64,000 nucleotides of DNA from Massilia phosphatilytica. GTDB taxonomy: Bacteria; Pseudomonadota; Gammaproteobacteria; Burkholderiales; Burkholderiaceae_D. Position numbers and translations under genes: made by a program. Every line of letters starts with the position of its first letter. Position 1 is the stretch's first letter. Shown here in pieces: positions 27,750-36,662 of this stretch. The notes under the pieces were generated by a model. The model worked only from the letters and a program-made list of their open reading frames with translations. It was not told the origin of the DNA and did no database searches. The stretch covers positions 62,001 through 126,000 of the forward strand of contig NZ_PUIP01000018.1 of assembly GCF_002968015.1 (NCBI RefSeq), read 5' to 3'.

Positions 27750-28510
27750 CGCAGCTCGGGCTCGCCCGTGAAATTGGGCTTACGCATCGGCATCTCATGC
27801 CGGCGCGTCCACAAGCCGGCCCAGCCGGGCGGCCATTCGATCACGGGCCCGGCATACGCCGGCAATCCCCCGCGCACCGGCACGACGGGCACCGGCGGCA
27901 TCTCGATCAGGCCGCCGTTGGCGTTCTTTTGCATCGGCGCCAGGTCGAAGGAATACATGTAACCCGGCAGCAGCGCATCGCACACGTTCGCGAACCACGC
28001 GGTGTGGTCCTCGTCGCGCCCGAGCGCGCGGGCGAGGCCTTCCGGGTCGAACTTCGCCAGTGCGTGGATCAGTTCATCCGTGCTCGCGCCGGGCGCGTCG
28101 CCCCATCCCATCACGGGGTTGTTGTTGTAGTCGGCGCCCGAGCCGTACCAGCCTTCGCGCCACGGCCGCTGCATCCAGTCGCGCTGTCCCGTGAACAGAT
28201 GCCAGCGCCAGTGCAGGCCCGACGGTTTGGGCCAGGAATACAGGTACAGCTTTTCGTAGCCGGCCTGGTGCAGCTCGCGCACCATCGCCATCAGGCGCGC
28301 ATGCGGCATGCGGTCCGGCGGCGAGCGGCGGAACAGGATCGCTTCGCCATCGGCGTGCTGCACCTCGTCGGTCGACAGGTTCAGGTCGAGCGTGCGCGAC
28401 TCGTTGCCGAAGCGCGCGGAAATCCAGCCTGTCAGCAGGTTGACGTGGGTGATGACACCATAGCCGCGATGGCGATGGAAGATGACGGTTCCAGGTGCGA
28501 CGGGTTTCAT
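27746..28510 (-). CDS. Conserved hypothetical protein with a CarD/Tudor-like N-terminus
   Basis: A 254-residue soluble protein of unknown function. The first 50 residues (PGTVIFHRHRGYGVITHVN, then WISARFGNESRTLDL) read like the small beta-barrel of CarD/Mfd-type RNA polymerase-interacting domains. The rest is rich in Trp, Pro and Gly (HWRWHLFTGQRDWMQRPWRE, WPPGWAGLWTRRHEMP) and matches nothing I can name. The N-terminal fold could instead bind nucleic acid or protein. The gene is convergent with the 2-hydroxyacid dehydrogenase (stops overlap) and divergent from the asparaginase-like gene. It has no signal peptide. It is most likely real because of its clean codon pattern and full-length frame. 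Confidence 0.7.
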   Translation of the reverse strand: MKPVAPGTVIFHRHRGYGVITHVNLLTGWISARFGNESRTLDLNLSTDEVQHADGEAILFRRSPPDRMPHARLMAMVRELHQAGYEKLYLYSWPKPSGLHWRWHLFTGQRDWMQRPWREGWYGSGADYNNNPVMGWGDAPGASTDELIHALAKFDPEGLARALGRDEDHTAWFANVCDALLPGYMYSFDLAPMQKNANGGLIEMPPVPVVPVRGGLPAYAGPVIEWPPGWAGLWTRRHEMPMRKPNFTGEPELR

Positions 28511-28646
28511 TGGGAAGGCGGGCTCGGCCCAAAAAAGGAGAAAGGATACTCATCCGATCCGGACGATTCTAGCGCAGACACATACGGATACACTACGGTT
28601 TGCGGCTATCATTACCCACCTTTTTTTACCGAGTTTTCAAATCATC

Positions 28647-29132
28647 ATGACTTTGCGGATCATCGCCACCGGCGGCACTTTCGACAAACACTACAACGAA
28701 CTCAATGGCGTTCTGGGCTTTGCCGAAAGCCACTTGCCGGAGGTTATCGCACGTTCCCGCATGACCATTCCCGTCGAGCTGCAGGTCGTGTCCCTGCTCG
28801 ATTCGCTGGAGATGCAGGACGCCGATCGCCAGAACGTCCTGGCCGCCTGCCAGGCCGCCGGCGAGAAGCAGATCGTGATCGTGCACGGCACCGATACGAT
28901 GCGCGAAACGGCCGAGGTGCTGGGTGCGGCAACGTCGGACAAGACCATCGTGTTCACGGGTGCCATGATCCCGTACGAAATCGCCAACTCGGACGCCCTG
29001 TTCAACTTCGGCTTCGCCTGCGCCGCCGCGCAGATGCTGCCGCCGGGCGTCTACGTGGCGATGAACGGCAAAGTCTTTACCTGGGATAACGTCACGAAGA
29101 ACCGCGCAGCGGGCGTGTTCCAGGCGCTATAA
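28647..29132 (+). CDS. Single-domain asparaginase N-terminal-like protein
   Basis: A 161-residue protein that matches only the N-terminal domain of bacterial L-asparaginase/glutaminase. The first catalytic-type Thr is in IIATGGTFD (about 9), and HGTDTMRET (about 80) holds the second Thr-Asp pair. The C-terminal domain that completes the active site in the tetramer of normal asparaginases is missing, and the stop is followed by unrelated sequence. Such stand-alone versions recur in beta-proteobacteria, so this is probably a natural short family rather than a truncation. ATG 28647 is chosen because upstream in-frame sequence overlaps the divergent promoter. The activity is uncertain. Confidence 0.8.
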   Translation: MTLRIIATGGTFDKHYNELNGVLGFAESHLPEVIARSRMTIPVELQVVSLLDSLEMQDADRQNVLAACQAAGEKQIVIVHGTDTMRETAEVLGAATSDKTIVFTGAMIPYEIANSDALFNFGFACAAAQMLPPGVYVAMNGKVFTWDNVTKNRAAGVFQAL

Positions 29133-29139
29133 ACCAAAA

Positions 29140-29156
29140 CCGGGGTCAGACCCCGG
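29140..29156. repeat. Short palindromic repeat GGGGTCAGACCCC, copy 1
   Basis: CCGGGGTCAGACCCCGG is a near-perfect palindrome just after the asparaginase-like gene. A second copy of the core lies at 36966-36980. It can form a hairpin but lacks a T run here. It looks like a small dispersed intergenic repeat. Confidence 0.6.
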
Positions 29157-29225
29157 TGTGCCGGGCGCTGCGCGATTTCGTCGATTCCTATAATGGTTTT
29201 TCCACGAACCTGAGGAGCTAAAGCG

Positions 29226-30848
29226 ATGAGCGAGCAGCGCCCCACCCTGACCACGCGCCAGGGCCATCCCGTCCGCGACAACCAGGCCATGCGTTCCGTC
29301 GGCGAACGCGGTCCGGCCACCCTCGAGAACTACCAGTTCATCGAAAAGATCACCCACTTCGACCGCGAACGGATCCCCGAGCGCGTGGTGCATGCGCGCG
29401 GTACGGGCGCGCACGGGTATTTCGAGGCCTACGGCAAGATCGGCAACGAACCCGCCAGCAAGTACACGCGCGCCCGCGTGCTCAACGAGACCGGCGTGCA
29501 GACGCCCGTGTTCGTGCGCTTCTCGACCGTCATCGGCGGCAAGGAATCGCCGGAGACGGCACGCGATCCACGCGGCTTCGCCGTCAAGCTGAAGACCGTC
29601 GAAGGCAACTGGGATCTCGTGGGCAATAACCTGAAAGTCTTCTTCATCCGCGATGCGATCAAGTTCCCGGACATGATCCACGCCTTCAAACCCGACCCCG
29701 TGACGAACCAGCAGGAGCCGTGGCGCTTCTACGATTTCATCTGCAGCCATCCGGAAGCGCTACACATGGTTACGTGGGTCAAGAGCCCGTGGGGCATCCC
29801 GGCCAATTACCGCGAGATGGAGGGCTCCGGCGTCAACACCTATAAACTGGTGAACGACCAGGGCATCGCTCACCTCGTCAAATTCCATTGGCAACCGAAA
29901 CAGGGCGTGCGCAACCTGACGAGCCAGCAGGCCGCCGAGATCCAGGCGCACGACACGAGCCATGCCACGCGCGACCTGTACGACGCGATCGCGCGCGGCG
30001 AGTTTCCGGAGTGGGAATTCTGCGTGCAGATCATGAGCGACGGCGAGCATCCGGAACTGGAATTCGACCCGCTGGACGACACAAAACGCTGGCCGGAAGA
30101 CCGCTTCCCGCTGCTGCCTGTGGGCCGCATGGTGCTCGACAAGAATCCGGACAATGTGTTTGCCGAAACCGAGCAATCGGCCTTCGGGACGGGCGTGCTC
30201 GTTGACGGCGTCGACTTCTCGGACGACAAGATGCTGCAGGGCCGCACGTTGTCGTACTCGGACACGCAGCGCTACCGTGTCGGCCCGAACTACCTCCAGC
30301 TACCGATCAATGCCCCGCAAGAAAAGGCCGTGGCGCGCACGAACCAGCGCGACGGCCAGATGACCTTCTATGTCGACGGCGGCGGCGAGGACAAGCACAT
30401 CAACTATGAGCCGAGCCTGCTGGGCGGCCTGGACGAGGCACCGCAGCCCGAAAAGGATTACCACCAGCACGTCGAGGGCCACCTGGGCCGCTACCAGACG
30501 CGCCGCACGGCCGACGACTACAAGCAGGCCGGCGACCGCTACCGCACGTTCGCGGACTGGGAGCGCGACGACCTCGTCAACAACGTCGGCGGCGACCTCA
30601 AGAAATGTCCGGAAGTGATCCAGCTGCGCATGGTGTGGCACCTGTGGCATTGCGACGAGGATTACGGCCGTCGCGTGGCCGAGGTTGCCGGCATCGACCT
30701 GGAGAAGGCGAAAGCCTTGCAACCGCTGCCGGGCAAGCCGGCGCCGGGCGAGAATCGTCCGGGCTCGACCTATACGAGCGGCCAGCTGGAATCCGGCGGC
30801 GGCGAGAAGGAACCGGCCACCACGGAAGAAGTGGCGTCGGCGAAATGA
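29226..30848 (+). CDS. Monofunctional heme catalase
   Basis: A 540-residue catalase that converts hydrogen peroxide to water and oxygen. The distal catalytic His lies in VVHARGTGAHG (about 56), the Asn in LVGNNLKVFF (about 138) and the proximal heme-ligand Tyr in LSYSDTQRYRVGPNY (about 348). NADPH-type catalase features such as ETARDPRGFAVK are present. ATG 29226 follows GAGGAG. The C-terminal tail beyond about residue 500 is short and Gly/Glu-rich, so it is not a large-subunit catalase. It is probably katA-like, but the clade is not assigned. A strong hairpin terminator follows. No oxyR-like gene lies nearby. Confidence 0.97.
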   Translation: MSEQRPTLTTRQGHPVRDNQAMRSVGERGPATLENYQFIEKITHFDRERIPERVVHARGTGAHGYFEAYGKIGNEPASKYTRARVLNETGVQTPVFVRFSTVIGGKESPETARDPRGFAVKLKTVEGNWDLVGNNLKVFFIRDAIKFPDMIHAFKPDPVTNQQEPWRFYDFICSHPEALHMVTWVKSPWGIPANYREMEGSGVNTYKLVNDQGIAHLVKFHWQPKQGVRNLTSQQAAEIQAHDTSHATRDLYDAIARGEFPEWEFCVQIMSDGEHPELEFDPLDDTKRWPEDRFPLLPVGRMVLDKNPDNVFAETEQSAFGTGVLVDGVDFSDDKMLQGRTLSYSDTQRYRVGPNYLQLPINAPQEKAVARTNQRDGQMTFYVDGGGEDKHINYEPSLLGGLDEAPQPEKDYHQHVEGHLGRYQTRRTADDYKQAGDRYRTFADWERDDLVNNVGGDLKKCPEVIQLRMVWHLWHCDEDYGRRVAEVAGIDLEKAKALQPLPGKPAPGENRPGSTYTSGQLESGGGEKEPATTEEVASAK

Positions 30849-30851
30849 AGC

Positions 30852-30881
30852 AAACGGCCCGGGTGAATATCCGGGCCGTTT
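30852..30881. terminator. Bidirectional terminator between catalase and rdgC
   Basis: AAACGGCCCGG and CCGGGCCGTTT pair perfectly around an 8-base loop in the 36-base gap between the convergent catalase and rdgC genes. The A/T flanks allow it to act in both directions. Confidence 0.8.
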
Positions 30882-30884
30882 CGA

Positions 30885-31781
30885 TTACGCCTTGGCTTCG
30901 CCGCCCAGCGCTTCGACCAGGTCCGTCAGCATCTTGGCCAGCTCGCCGGTCATCAGCATGATGTCGTTGTCGAAACGCTCGTCGTCGCTGTAGGTGATCG
31001 TTTCGTTTTCCTTGATCACGTCCAGCGGCTTGATGCCCTTGACGGCCAGCTGCTCGGTCAGCACGAACGAGATGCGGCTGTTCCACGTCATCGCCAGGCG
31101 CGTGCACTGCTTGCCGTTGGCGATGTGGCGGCGGATGTCTTCCGGGTCCAGCGAGTGCTTCACGTAGCGCACGGCGGCCTTGCTCTCGCCCGTGGCGCGC
31201 AGTTCCGTGTCCTGGTCGATCGTGAAGTTGTACGGCGCCTCGTCCGATTCCAGCCAGCCCGTCATCACGGCGACCGGCGACTTTTGCACGCGCAGCGATT
31301 CCAGCGGCAGCTTGTCGACGGCCTTCAGCAGCAGCTTGATGACGTCGTCGGCCTTGCTCGGGCTGGCGGCGTCGACGACGAGCCAGCCGTTGACCGGGTC
31401 GATCCACGTCCACACGTTGCCGCGGATCGAGAATGCGCGCGGCAGCAGCTCGTCGGCCACGCGTTCCTTGAGTTCTTTCATCGCCTTCTTGCCCGGCGGG
31501 AAGCCCTGCTGTTCTTCCAGCTCGGCGGCCTTGGCCTTGGCGACCTGGTTGATGACCGAGCTCGGCAGCAATTTCTTTTCCGTGCCCAGCATCATCAGCA
31601 TCTGCTTGTTGACGACGTGAACGAGCTTGCCGTTGCCGCGTGGCGAATCCCAGCCCTGGCGCAGCAATTCGTTGCTGCTGGCGGGCGTGAACGCCTGCGA
31701 TTGCAGGGCCTCTTCCATTTGTTCAGGGGAGAAATTCCACGGTGCGGGCAGGCGGTAGATCTGAAGATTCTTGAACCACAT
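30885..31781 (-). CDS. rdgC: Recombination-associated protein RdgC
   Basis: A 298-residue RdgC, a ring-shaped DNA-binding protein that limits RecA activity and is found in beta- and gamma-proteobacteria. Typical blocks are MWFKNLQIYRL at the start, GWDSPRG, KLLPSSVINQ, RAFSIRGNVWTWIDP and the C-terminal DDERFDNDIMLMTGELAKML. ATG 31781 (MWFKN) is preferred over upstream in-frame codons because family members begin there. The gene is complete. It lies between catalase (convergent) and dinB (same strand, 89 bases away). Confidence 0.97.
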   Translation of the reverse strand: MWFKNLQIYRLPAPWNFSPEQMEEALQSQAFTPASSNELLRQGWDSPRGNGKLVHVVNKQMLMMLGTEKKLLPSSVINQVAKAKAAELEEQQGFPPGKKAMKELKERVADELLPRAFSIRGNVWTWIDPVNGWLVVDAASPSKADDVIKLLLKAVDKLPLESLRVQKSPVAVMTGWLESDEAPYNFTIDQDTELRATGESKAAVRYVKHSLDPEDIRRHIANGKQCTRLAMTWNSRISFVLTEQLAVKGIKPLDVIKENETITYSDDERFDNDIMLMTGELAKMLTDLVEALGGEAKA

Positions 31782-31870
31782 AACGTTGCTTTCGGTTATC
31801 TCAGTATTGCAAAGGAACGACATTCTACACGCTGATCAGCGGCAAGATTCACGTCGTCGGGTATGGTTTT

Positions 31871-32947
31871 TCAATGTGTTGCACGTTCGTCAAACAGGCT
31901 CAGCTGCTCGACGGTTTCCGTATCGCTCAGGCGCACGCCAACGCCCAGCAACCGCACGGGACGGCTCGCGCGCAGCCAGCCCGTCTCCATCAGGTGGCGA
32001 AAAGTCTCCATGTTCGGCGCGTAGCCGACGCACTCGACGGTCGTGCGCTGGAAGTCAGCGAACTTGATCTTCACGAACAATTTATTGATGAATTTTTCAG
32101 CATTGTTGCGCTTGATCCGGCCGAGCAGATGCTCGTACAGGTCCGGCAGCAGCGCGAGACAGCCTTCCAGGTCGGGGACGTCCGGCGTGTAGGTCTCCTC
32201 CGTGCTGATCGACTTGCGCTCGCGCACGGGATTCACGTCGCGGTAGTCGATGCCGCGGCACAGGTCGTACAGCCGCGCGCCGAACGAGCCGAAGTGCTGC
32301 TGCAGCTTGTCCATGTTCCAGTCGCGCAGGTCGCCGCACGTCTGCGCGCCGAGACGATGCAGTTTCGCGGCCGTCACCTTCCCCACGCCGAACAATTTCT
32401 TGACCGGCAAGGCGGCAACGAACGCATCGACTTCATCGGGCCGCACGAGGAACAGGCCGTCCGGCTTGTTCCAGTCGCTGGCGATCTTGGCCACGAACTT
32501 GTTCGGCGCCACGCCGGCCGACGCCGTGATGCCGACCGTTTCATGAATGCGGCGACGGATCTCCTGGGCGATCAGGGTTGCGCTGCCCTTGCAGTGCGGA
32601 GAACTGGTCACGTCGAGGTAGGCTTCGTCCAGCGACAGCGGCTCCACGAGGTCCGTGTAATCGCGGTAGATGTCCATGATCTGGCGCGACGCGACCCGGT
32701 ACTTTTCCATGTTCGGTGGAATCAGGATCAGGTCCGGGCACAGTTTCACCGCCTGCGCGGTGGCCATCGCCGAATGGATGCCGTAGCGGCGCGCCTCGTA
32801 GTTGCAGGTGGCGACCACGCCGCGCTGCTCGGCCCGCCCGCCGACGGCCAGCGGCCGGCCGCGCAGGGACGGGTCGTCGCGCATCTCGACGGATGCATAA
32901 AAACAATCGCAATCGCAGTGGATGATCTTGCGGACGGGGGCGTTCAC
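31871..32947 (-). CDS. dinB: DNA polymerase IV
   Basis: A 358-residue Y-family translesion polymerase. The palm metal ligands lie in HCDCDCFYASVEM (about 8-18) and SLDEAYLDVT (about 109); fingers and little-finger regions follow (VAPNKFVAKIASDWNKPDG, KKLFGVGKVTA). A C-terminal clamp-binding peptide is suggested by QLSLFD. The start is set at GTG 32947 because the LexA box at 32974-32993 must lie upstream of it and because the length then matches the family. The longer frame to 33109 would translate through the operator. DNA-damage induction is expected. Confidence 0.95.
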   Translation of the reverse strand: MNAPVRKIIHCDCDCFYASVEMRDDPSLRGRPLAVGGRAEQRGVVATCNYEARRYGIHSAMATAQAVKLCPDLILIPPNMEKYRVASRQIMDIYRDYTDLVEPLSLDEAYLDVTSSPHCKGSATLIAQEIRRRIHETVGITASAGVAPNKFVAKIASDWNKPDGLFLVRPDEVDAFVAALPVKKLFGVGKVTAAKLHRLGAQTCGDLRDWNMDKLQQHFGSFGARLYDLCRGIDYRDVNPVRERKSISTEETYTPDVPDLEGCLALLPDLYEHLLGRIKRNNAEKFINKLFVKIKFADFQRTTVECVGYAPNMETFRHLMETGWLRASRPVRLLGVGVRLSDTETVEQLSLFDERATH

Positions 32948-32973
32948 GGTGGCGGTCGCCCACGCCGAGCGAC

Positions 32974-32993
32974 TACTGTAATTGCATACAGTA
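32974..32993 (-). promoter_or_regulatory. LexA (SOS) box of dinB
   Basis: TACTGTAATTGCATACAGTA matches CTGT-N8-ACAG (32976-32979 and 32988-32991) and the extended consensus with flanking TA. It lies 26 bases before the dinB GTG and fixes the start. It is the second such box in the window after the uvrA one. Confidence 0.85.
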
Positions 32994-33068
32994 TCGTCGG
33001 TTTGTGAATTTAGTGCAAGAGGGAACGCCGCCGCCGCGGCATGCGGCGGTGGCGGGATGAGGCGGGAA

Positions 33069-34685
33069 TTACTTGGTGACGCTGGAATAGCTGCACGACT
33101 TGACGACACCGTAGGCCGGGTCGCCGAACACCGAGTTCGAGCATTTCACGGAGCCGGTGAACGTCTTCGTGACGAAGCTCGTGGCGGTGCCGTAGCGCAC
33201 GTCGCGCGTGCCGGTGAACGAGCAGGTTCCATTTTCGCTGGCGCACTTGGTCCAGGTCGGGGTCGTCGTCGTGGTCGTCGAGCCCAGCGCCGCGTTCACG
33301 GCGGCGGCCGCGTTGACGATGCCGGCGCCGCAGCCCGAGCACGCGGCCGGGAAGGCGCGCGCCGTCGACTTCAGCTTGGCGGCCACGTCGTCCGGCGTCA
33401 GGTTCGGGTTCGCCGACAGCATCAGCGCGACGACACCGGCCACGTGCGGCGTCGCCATCGACGTGCCCATGTAGTACGCGTAGTTGTCCGATGCCGGCGT
33501 CGTCGTGCCCGAGTTCAGCGTCGACAGGATGCCGGCGCCGTTGTCGCCGCCCGGTGCCGCGATCGTCACGTTGGTGCCGTAGTTCGAATACGACGCCTTG
33601 CCGCCCGCACGGTTCGTCGCGGCGACGGTGATCACGCCCGCGCAGTTGGCCGGGTTCGAATTGATCGCATTCGTGTTCGAATTGCCGGCCGCGACGACGA
33701 CCACGGCGCCGCGCGAACGGGCGCTGTTGATCGCGTTCTGCGTCGTCGTGTCGCAGGCGCCGGTGCCGCCCAGCGACAGGTTCAGCACGCGCGCTTTATT
33801 CGCATTGGCCGGCACGCCGGTCACGGTGCCGCCCGATGCCCAGACCATGGCGTCGGCGATGTCGGACGTATAGCCGCCGCAACGGCCCAGCACGCGTGCC
33901 GGGACGATTTTGGCGTTATACGCAATGCCAGCGATGCCGAGGCCGTTGTTGGTCTTCGCGGCGATCGTGCCGGCCACGTGCGTGCCGTGCCAGCTCGAGT
34001 TCTGGTCCGCGGCCGGGATGCCCGTGCCGCAGCTGCCGGCCGGGGTCCAGTCGCCCGGGTCGCTGGCGTCCGTGTCGCGGCCGCCGCCATCGTTGGCGAT
34101 GGTGGTCGTGGAGATGAAGTCATAGCCCTGCAGGATCTGACCCGACAGGTCGGCGTGCGGACGGTAGCCCGTGTCGATCACGGCCACGTTGATGCCGGCA
34201 CCGGTCGACTTGTCCCAGGCGGCCGGTGCGTTGATGCCGCCGGTAGCTTCGTACAGGTCCCACTGCTGGGTGTAGCTGGGGTCGGTCGGGGTGGCCAGCG
34301 GGACCATGATGCGGTCCGGCTCGGCGTACTCGACGTTGGCGTCGCGCGACTTCAGTTCGGCGGCCAGCTGGCGCGCCTCGTCGAGCGACATCGTGCGGTT
34401 GAGTTGCAGGACGTTCGCGCCGTTCGCCGTCGCGCGCAGCGCGCGCATCGTGGCGCCATACGTCTGGCCGGCGCGGTCGATCAGGGCCTGGCGCGCTCGG
34501 TCGATGCCGCGCACGGCCACGCCGGTCTTCGACGTGTCGCTGTCGTCCTTGTACTTGACGATGATGCGGTCGGTCTGGACGACGACGTGATTGGTCTGCG
34601 CCGTGGCCTGGCCGGCGAACCCGGCTGCGATCAGCGCCGCTGCACAAATTTTCAACAAAGAAGAGATCTTGTGGCGCTGCGTCAT
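33069..34685 (-). CDS. Secreted subtilisin-like serine protease (S8), copy A
   Basis: A 538-residue exported S8 peptidase. The signal peptide runs to about GQATAQ (29) and an inhibitor-type propeptide is about 35-125 (RIIVKYKDD, VEYAEPDRIM). The catalytic Asp is in VAVIDTGY (about 170), His in WHGTHVAGT (about 237) and Ser in GTSMATPHVAG (about 411). The C-terminal 65 residues after ALGSTTTTTTP form a small Cys-containing domain (CASENGTCSFTG, VRYGTATSF), probably a substrate- or surface-binding module. It is closely similar to the next upstream protease, so the two arose by tandem duplication with different C-terminal domains. It likely degrades extracellular protein. A terminator separates it from copy B. 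Confidence 0.95.
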   Translation of the reverse strand: MTQRHKISSLLKICAAALIAAGFAGQATAQTNHVVVQTDRIIVKYKDDSDTSKTGVAVRGIDRARQALIDRAGQTYGATMRALRATANGANVLQLNRTMSLDEARQLAAELKSRDANVEYAEPDRIMVPLATPTDPSYTQQWDLYEATGGINAPAAWDKSTGAGINVAVIDTGYRPHADLSGQILQGYDFISTTTIANDGGGRDTDASDPGDWTPAGSCGTGIPAADQNSSWHGTHVAGTIAAKTNNGLGIAGIAYNAKIVPARVLGRCGGYTSDIADAMVWASGGTVTGVPANANKARVLNLSLGGTGACDTTTQNAINSARSRGAVVVVAAGNSNTNAINSNPANCAGVITVAATNRAGGKASYSNYGTNVTIAAPGGDNGAGILSTLNSGTTTPASDNYAYYMGTSMATPHVAGVVALMLSANPNLTPDDVAAKLKSTARAFPAACSGCGAGIVNAAAAVNAALGSTTTTTTPTWTKCASENGTCSFTGTRDVRYGTATSFVTKTFTGSVKCSNSVFGDPAYGVVKSCSYSSVTK

Positions 34686-34725
34686 GCTGCATCCTTTTCA
34701 GTGAACCGAACTGTGCAGCCTAACG

Positions 34726-34752
34726 AAAAACGGCCCGCATGGGGCCGTTTTT
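34726..34752 (-). terminator. Terminator between the two S8 protease genes
   Basis: AAAAACGGCCC (34726-34736) pairs with GGGGCCGTTTTT (34741-34752) around a GCAT loop. It follows protease copy B in its direction of transcription, so copy A has its own promoter. Confidence 0.75.
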
Positions 34753-34823
34753 CGGGGTTTTTACAACAGGAAAGTTACGTTAAGTAATTGAATCTTAACG
34801 GTTATTGGTCCTGTCATAACGCA

Positions 34824-36662
34824 TTACCAGGTCAGCTTGAGCGTGTACTTGCCGCTCGTCGAACCGGTGCCGCCGCTGTAGTACACGACACGCACATAGC
34901 GGGCCGACGTGGTCGATCCCGTATTCGACGACGTGGCGGTATCCGCGCTACCCGTGCCGTTCTCGCTGCGTGCCAGCAAGGTGCCCGAGCTGTTGTAGAT
35001 GTACAGGTCGTAGTCCGAGCTCGCGTTCGGCGTCATCGTCGCGGTCAGGGTTTTACCGGCCGGCAGCTGGACGACGAAATAATCCGTGTCCGTCGTGCTG
35101 CCCATCGCGCCATTGACCGTCGTGCCCGACGTCGTCACGCTGTTGGCCGTGCTGACCGTGTTGTTCGACTCCGTTTCCGAGATCGTCGTGCCGGTCCCGC
35201 CACCCGTGCCGGCGGCAGCATCCACCGCGGCCGAGGCGTCCACGATGCCCGTACCGCAACCCGAGCAGCTGGCCGGGAACGGACGCGTGCTCGACTTCAG
35301 GCGGCTTTCCACATCGTCCGGCGTCAGGTTCGGATTCTTGGCCAGCATCAGCGCGACGACACCCGCCACGTGCGGCGTCGCCATCGACGTGCCCATGTAC
35401 GACGCGTAGCTGTCGGCGCCCGGCGACGTGGTGCCGGCGTTCAGCGTCGAGAGAATGCCCGCGCCGGTATCGCCGCCCGGTGCCGCGACGTCGACGATGG
35501 TGCCGTAGTTCGAATACGACGCGCGGCCGCCGGAGCGGTTCGTCGCCGCCACCGCGATCACGCCCGCGCAGTTGGCCGGGTTGCTGTTGCTGGCGTTCTG
35601 GGACTCGTTGCCGGCTGCCACGACCACGACGGTGCCGCGCGAACGGGCGCTGTTGATCGCGTTCTGCGTCGTCGTGTCGCAGGCGCCGCCGCCGCCCAGC
35701 GACATGTTGATCACCTGGGCGCGCGCCGCGATGTTTGGCACGCCGGACACGGTACCGCCCGATGCCCAGATGATGCCGTCGGCGATGTCGGACGTGTAGC
35801 CGCCGCACTTGCCGAGCACGCGCACGGGCACGATCTTGGCGCCGTACGCGACGCCGGCGACGCCCGTGCTGTTGTTCGTCGCCGCGGCGATGGTGCCGGC
35901 CACGTGGGTACCGTGCCAGCTCGAGTTCGACGCGGGTTCGCCGGCGCCGCACTCGCCCGCCGTGGTCCAGTCGCCCGGGTCGCTGGCGTCGCTGTCGCGG
36001 CCGTTGCCGTCGTTCGACACTGCGGTATCGGAAATGAAGTCATAGCCGGCCAGGATCTGGCCCGACAGGTCGGCGTGCGGACGATAGCCCGTGTCGATCA
36101 CGGCCACGCGGATGCCGGACCCGGTCGACTTGTCCCAGGCGGCCGGCACGTTCATGCCGCCGGTCGCTTCGAAGTAATCCCACTGCTGGCTGTACATCGA
36201 GTCGTTCGGCGTGAACAGCGGGTGCATCATGCGGTCCGGCTCGGCGTACTCGACGGAGGCATCGCGCGCCTTCAGCTCGGCCGCCAGTTTCGCGGCTTCG
36301 GCCAGCGACACCTTGCGGTCCAGCTTGAAAACGCGGGCGCCGGTGGCGATCGAATGCGATTCCTTCACCAGCATGCCGAACTGCTGGCCGGCGCGGTCGA
36401 CCGCGGCCTTGCGCGTGACCGACAGCGGCGCCGCGGCACGTGCGATGGCCACCTGCCCACCCTTGGCGGCGACAGGCGCGCTTTCATCCTTGTACTTGAC
36501 GATGAGGCGGTCGGTGACATCCGGGACGGCTGCACGCTGCGCGGCGGGTGCAGCCGGCACGTTCGTGGGCGCCCCCGCGCCCGCGACGCCAGCGCCGAGA
36601 CCGAGGACGGCCGCGGCGCACAGTTTCAACATTGCCGGATACTTCGATTGCTGAGACTTCAT
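34824..36662 (-). CDS. Secreted subtilisin-like serine protease (S8) with PPC domain, copy B
   Basis: A 612-residue exported S8 peptidase, similar to copy A through most of the catalytic domain. Signal peptide to about residue 30, propeptide about 50-150 (RLIVKYKDES, VEYAEPDRMM). Catalytic Asp in VAVIDTGY (about 187), His in WHGTHVAGT (about 253), Ser in GTSMATPHVAG (about 426). After a Gly/Thr linker a C-terminal pre-peptidase (PPC) beta-domain follows (about 490-610: ESNNTVSTANSV, TDTDYFVVQLPAGKTLTATM, YDLYIYNSSG, YTLKLTW), which is normally removed during maturation. Duplication followed by domain exchange explains the pair. An AT-rich leader precedes the ATG. Confidence 0.95.
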   Translation of the reverse strand: MKSQQSKYPAMLKLCAAAVLGLGAGVAGAGAPTNVPAAPAAQRAAVPDVTDRLIVKYKDESAPVAAKGGQVAIARAAAPLSVTRKAAVDRAGQQFGMLVKESHSIATGARVFKLDRKVSLAEAAKLAAELKARDASVEYAEPDRMMHPLFTPNDSMYSQQWDYFEATGGMNVPAAWDKSTGSGIRVAVIDTGYRPHADLSGQILAGYDFISDTAVSNDGNGRDSDASDPGDWTTAGECGAGEPASNSSWHGTHVAGTIAAATNNSTGVAGVAYGAKIVPVRVLGKCGGYTSDIADGIIWASGGTVSGVPNIAARAQVINMSLGGGGACDTTTQNAINSARSRGTVVVVAAGNESQNASNSNPANCAGVIAVAATNRSGGRASYSNYGTIVDVAAPGGDTGAGILSTLNAGTTSPGADSYASYMGTSMATPHVAGVVALMLAKNPNLTPDDVESRLKSSTRPFPASCSGCGTGIVDASAAVDAAAGTGGGTGTTISETESNNTVSTANSVTTSGTTVNGAMGSTTDTDYFVVQLPAGKTLTATMTPNASSDYDLYIYNSSGTLLARSENGTGSADTATSSNTGSTTSARYVRVVYYSGGTGSTSGKYTLKLTW

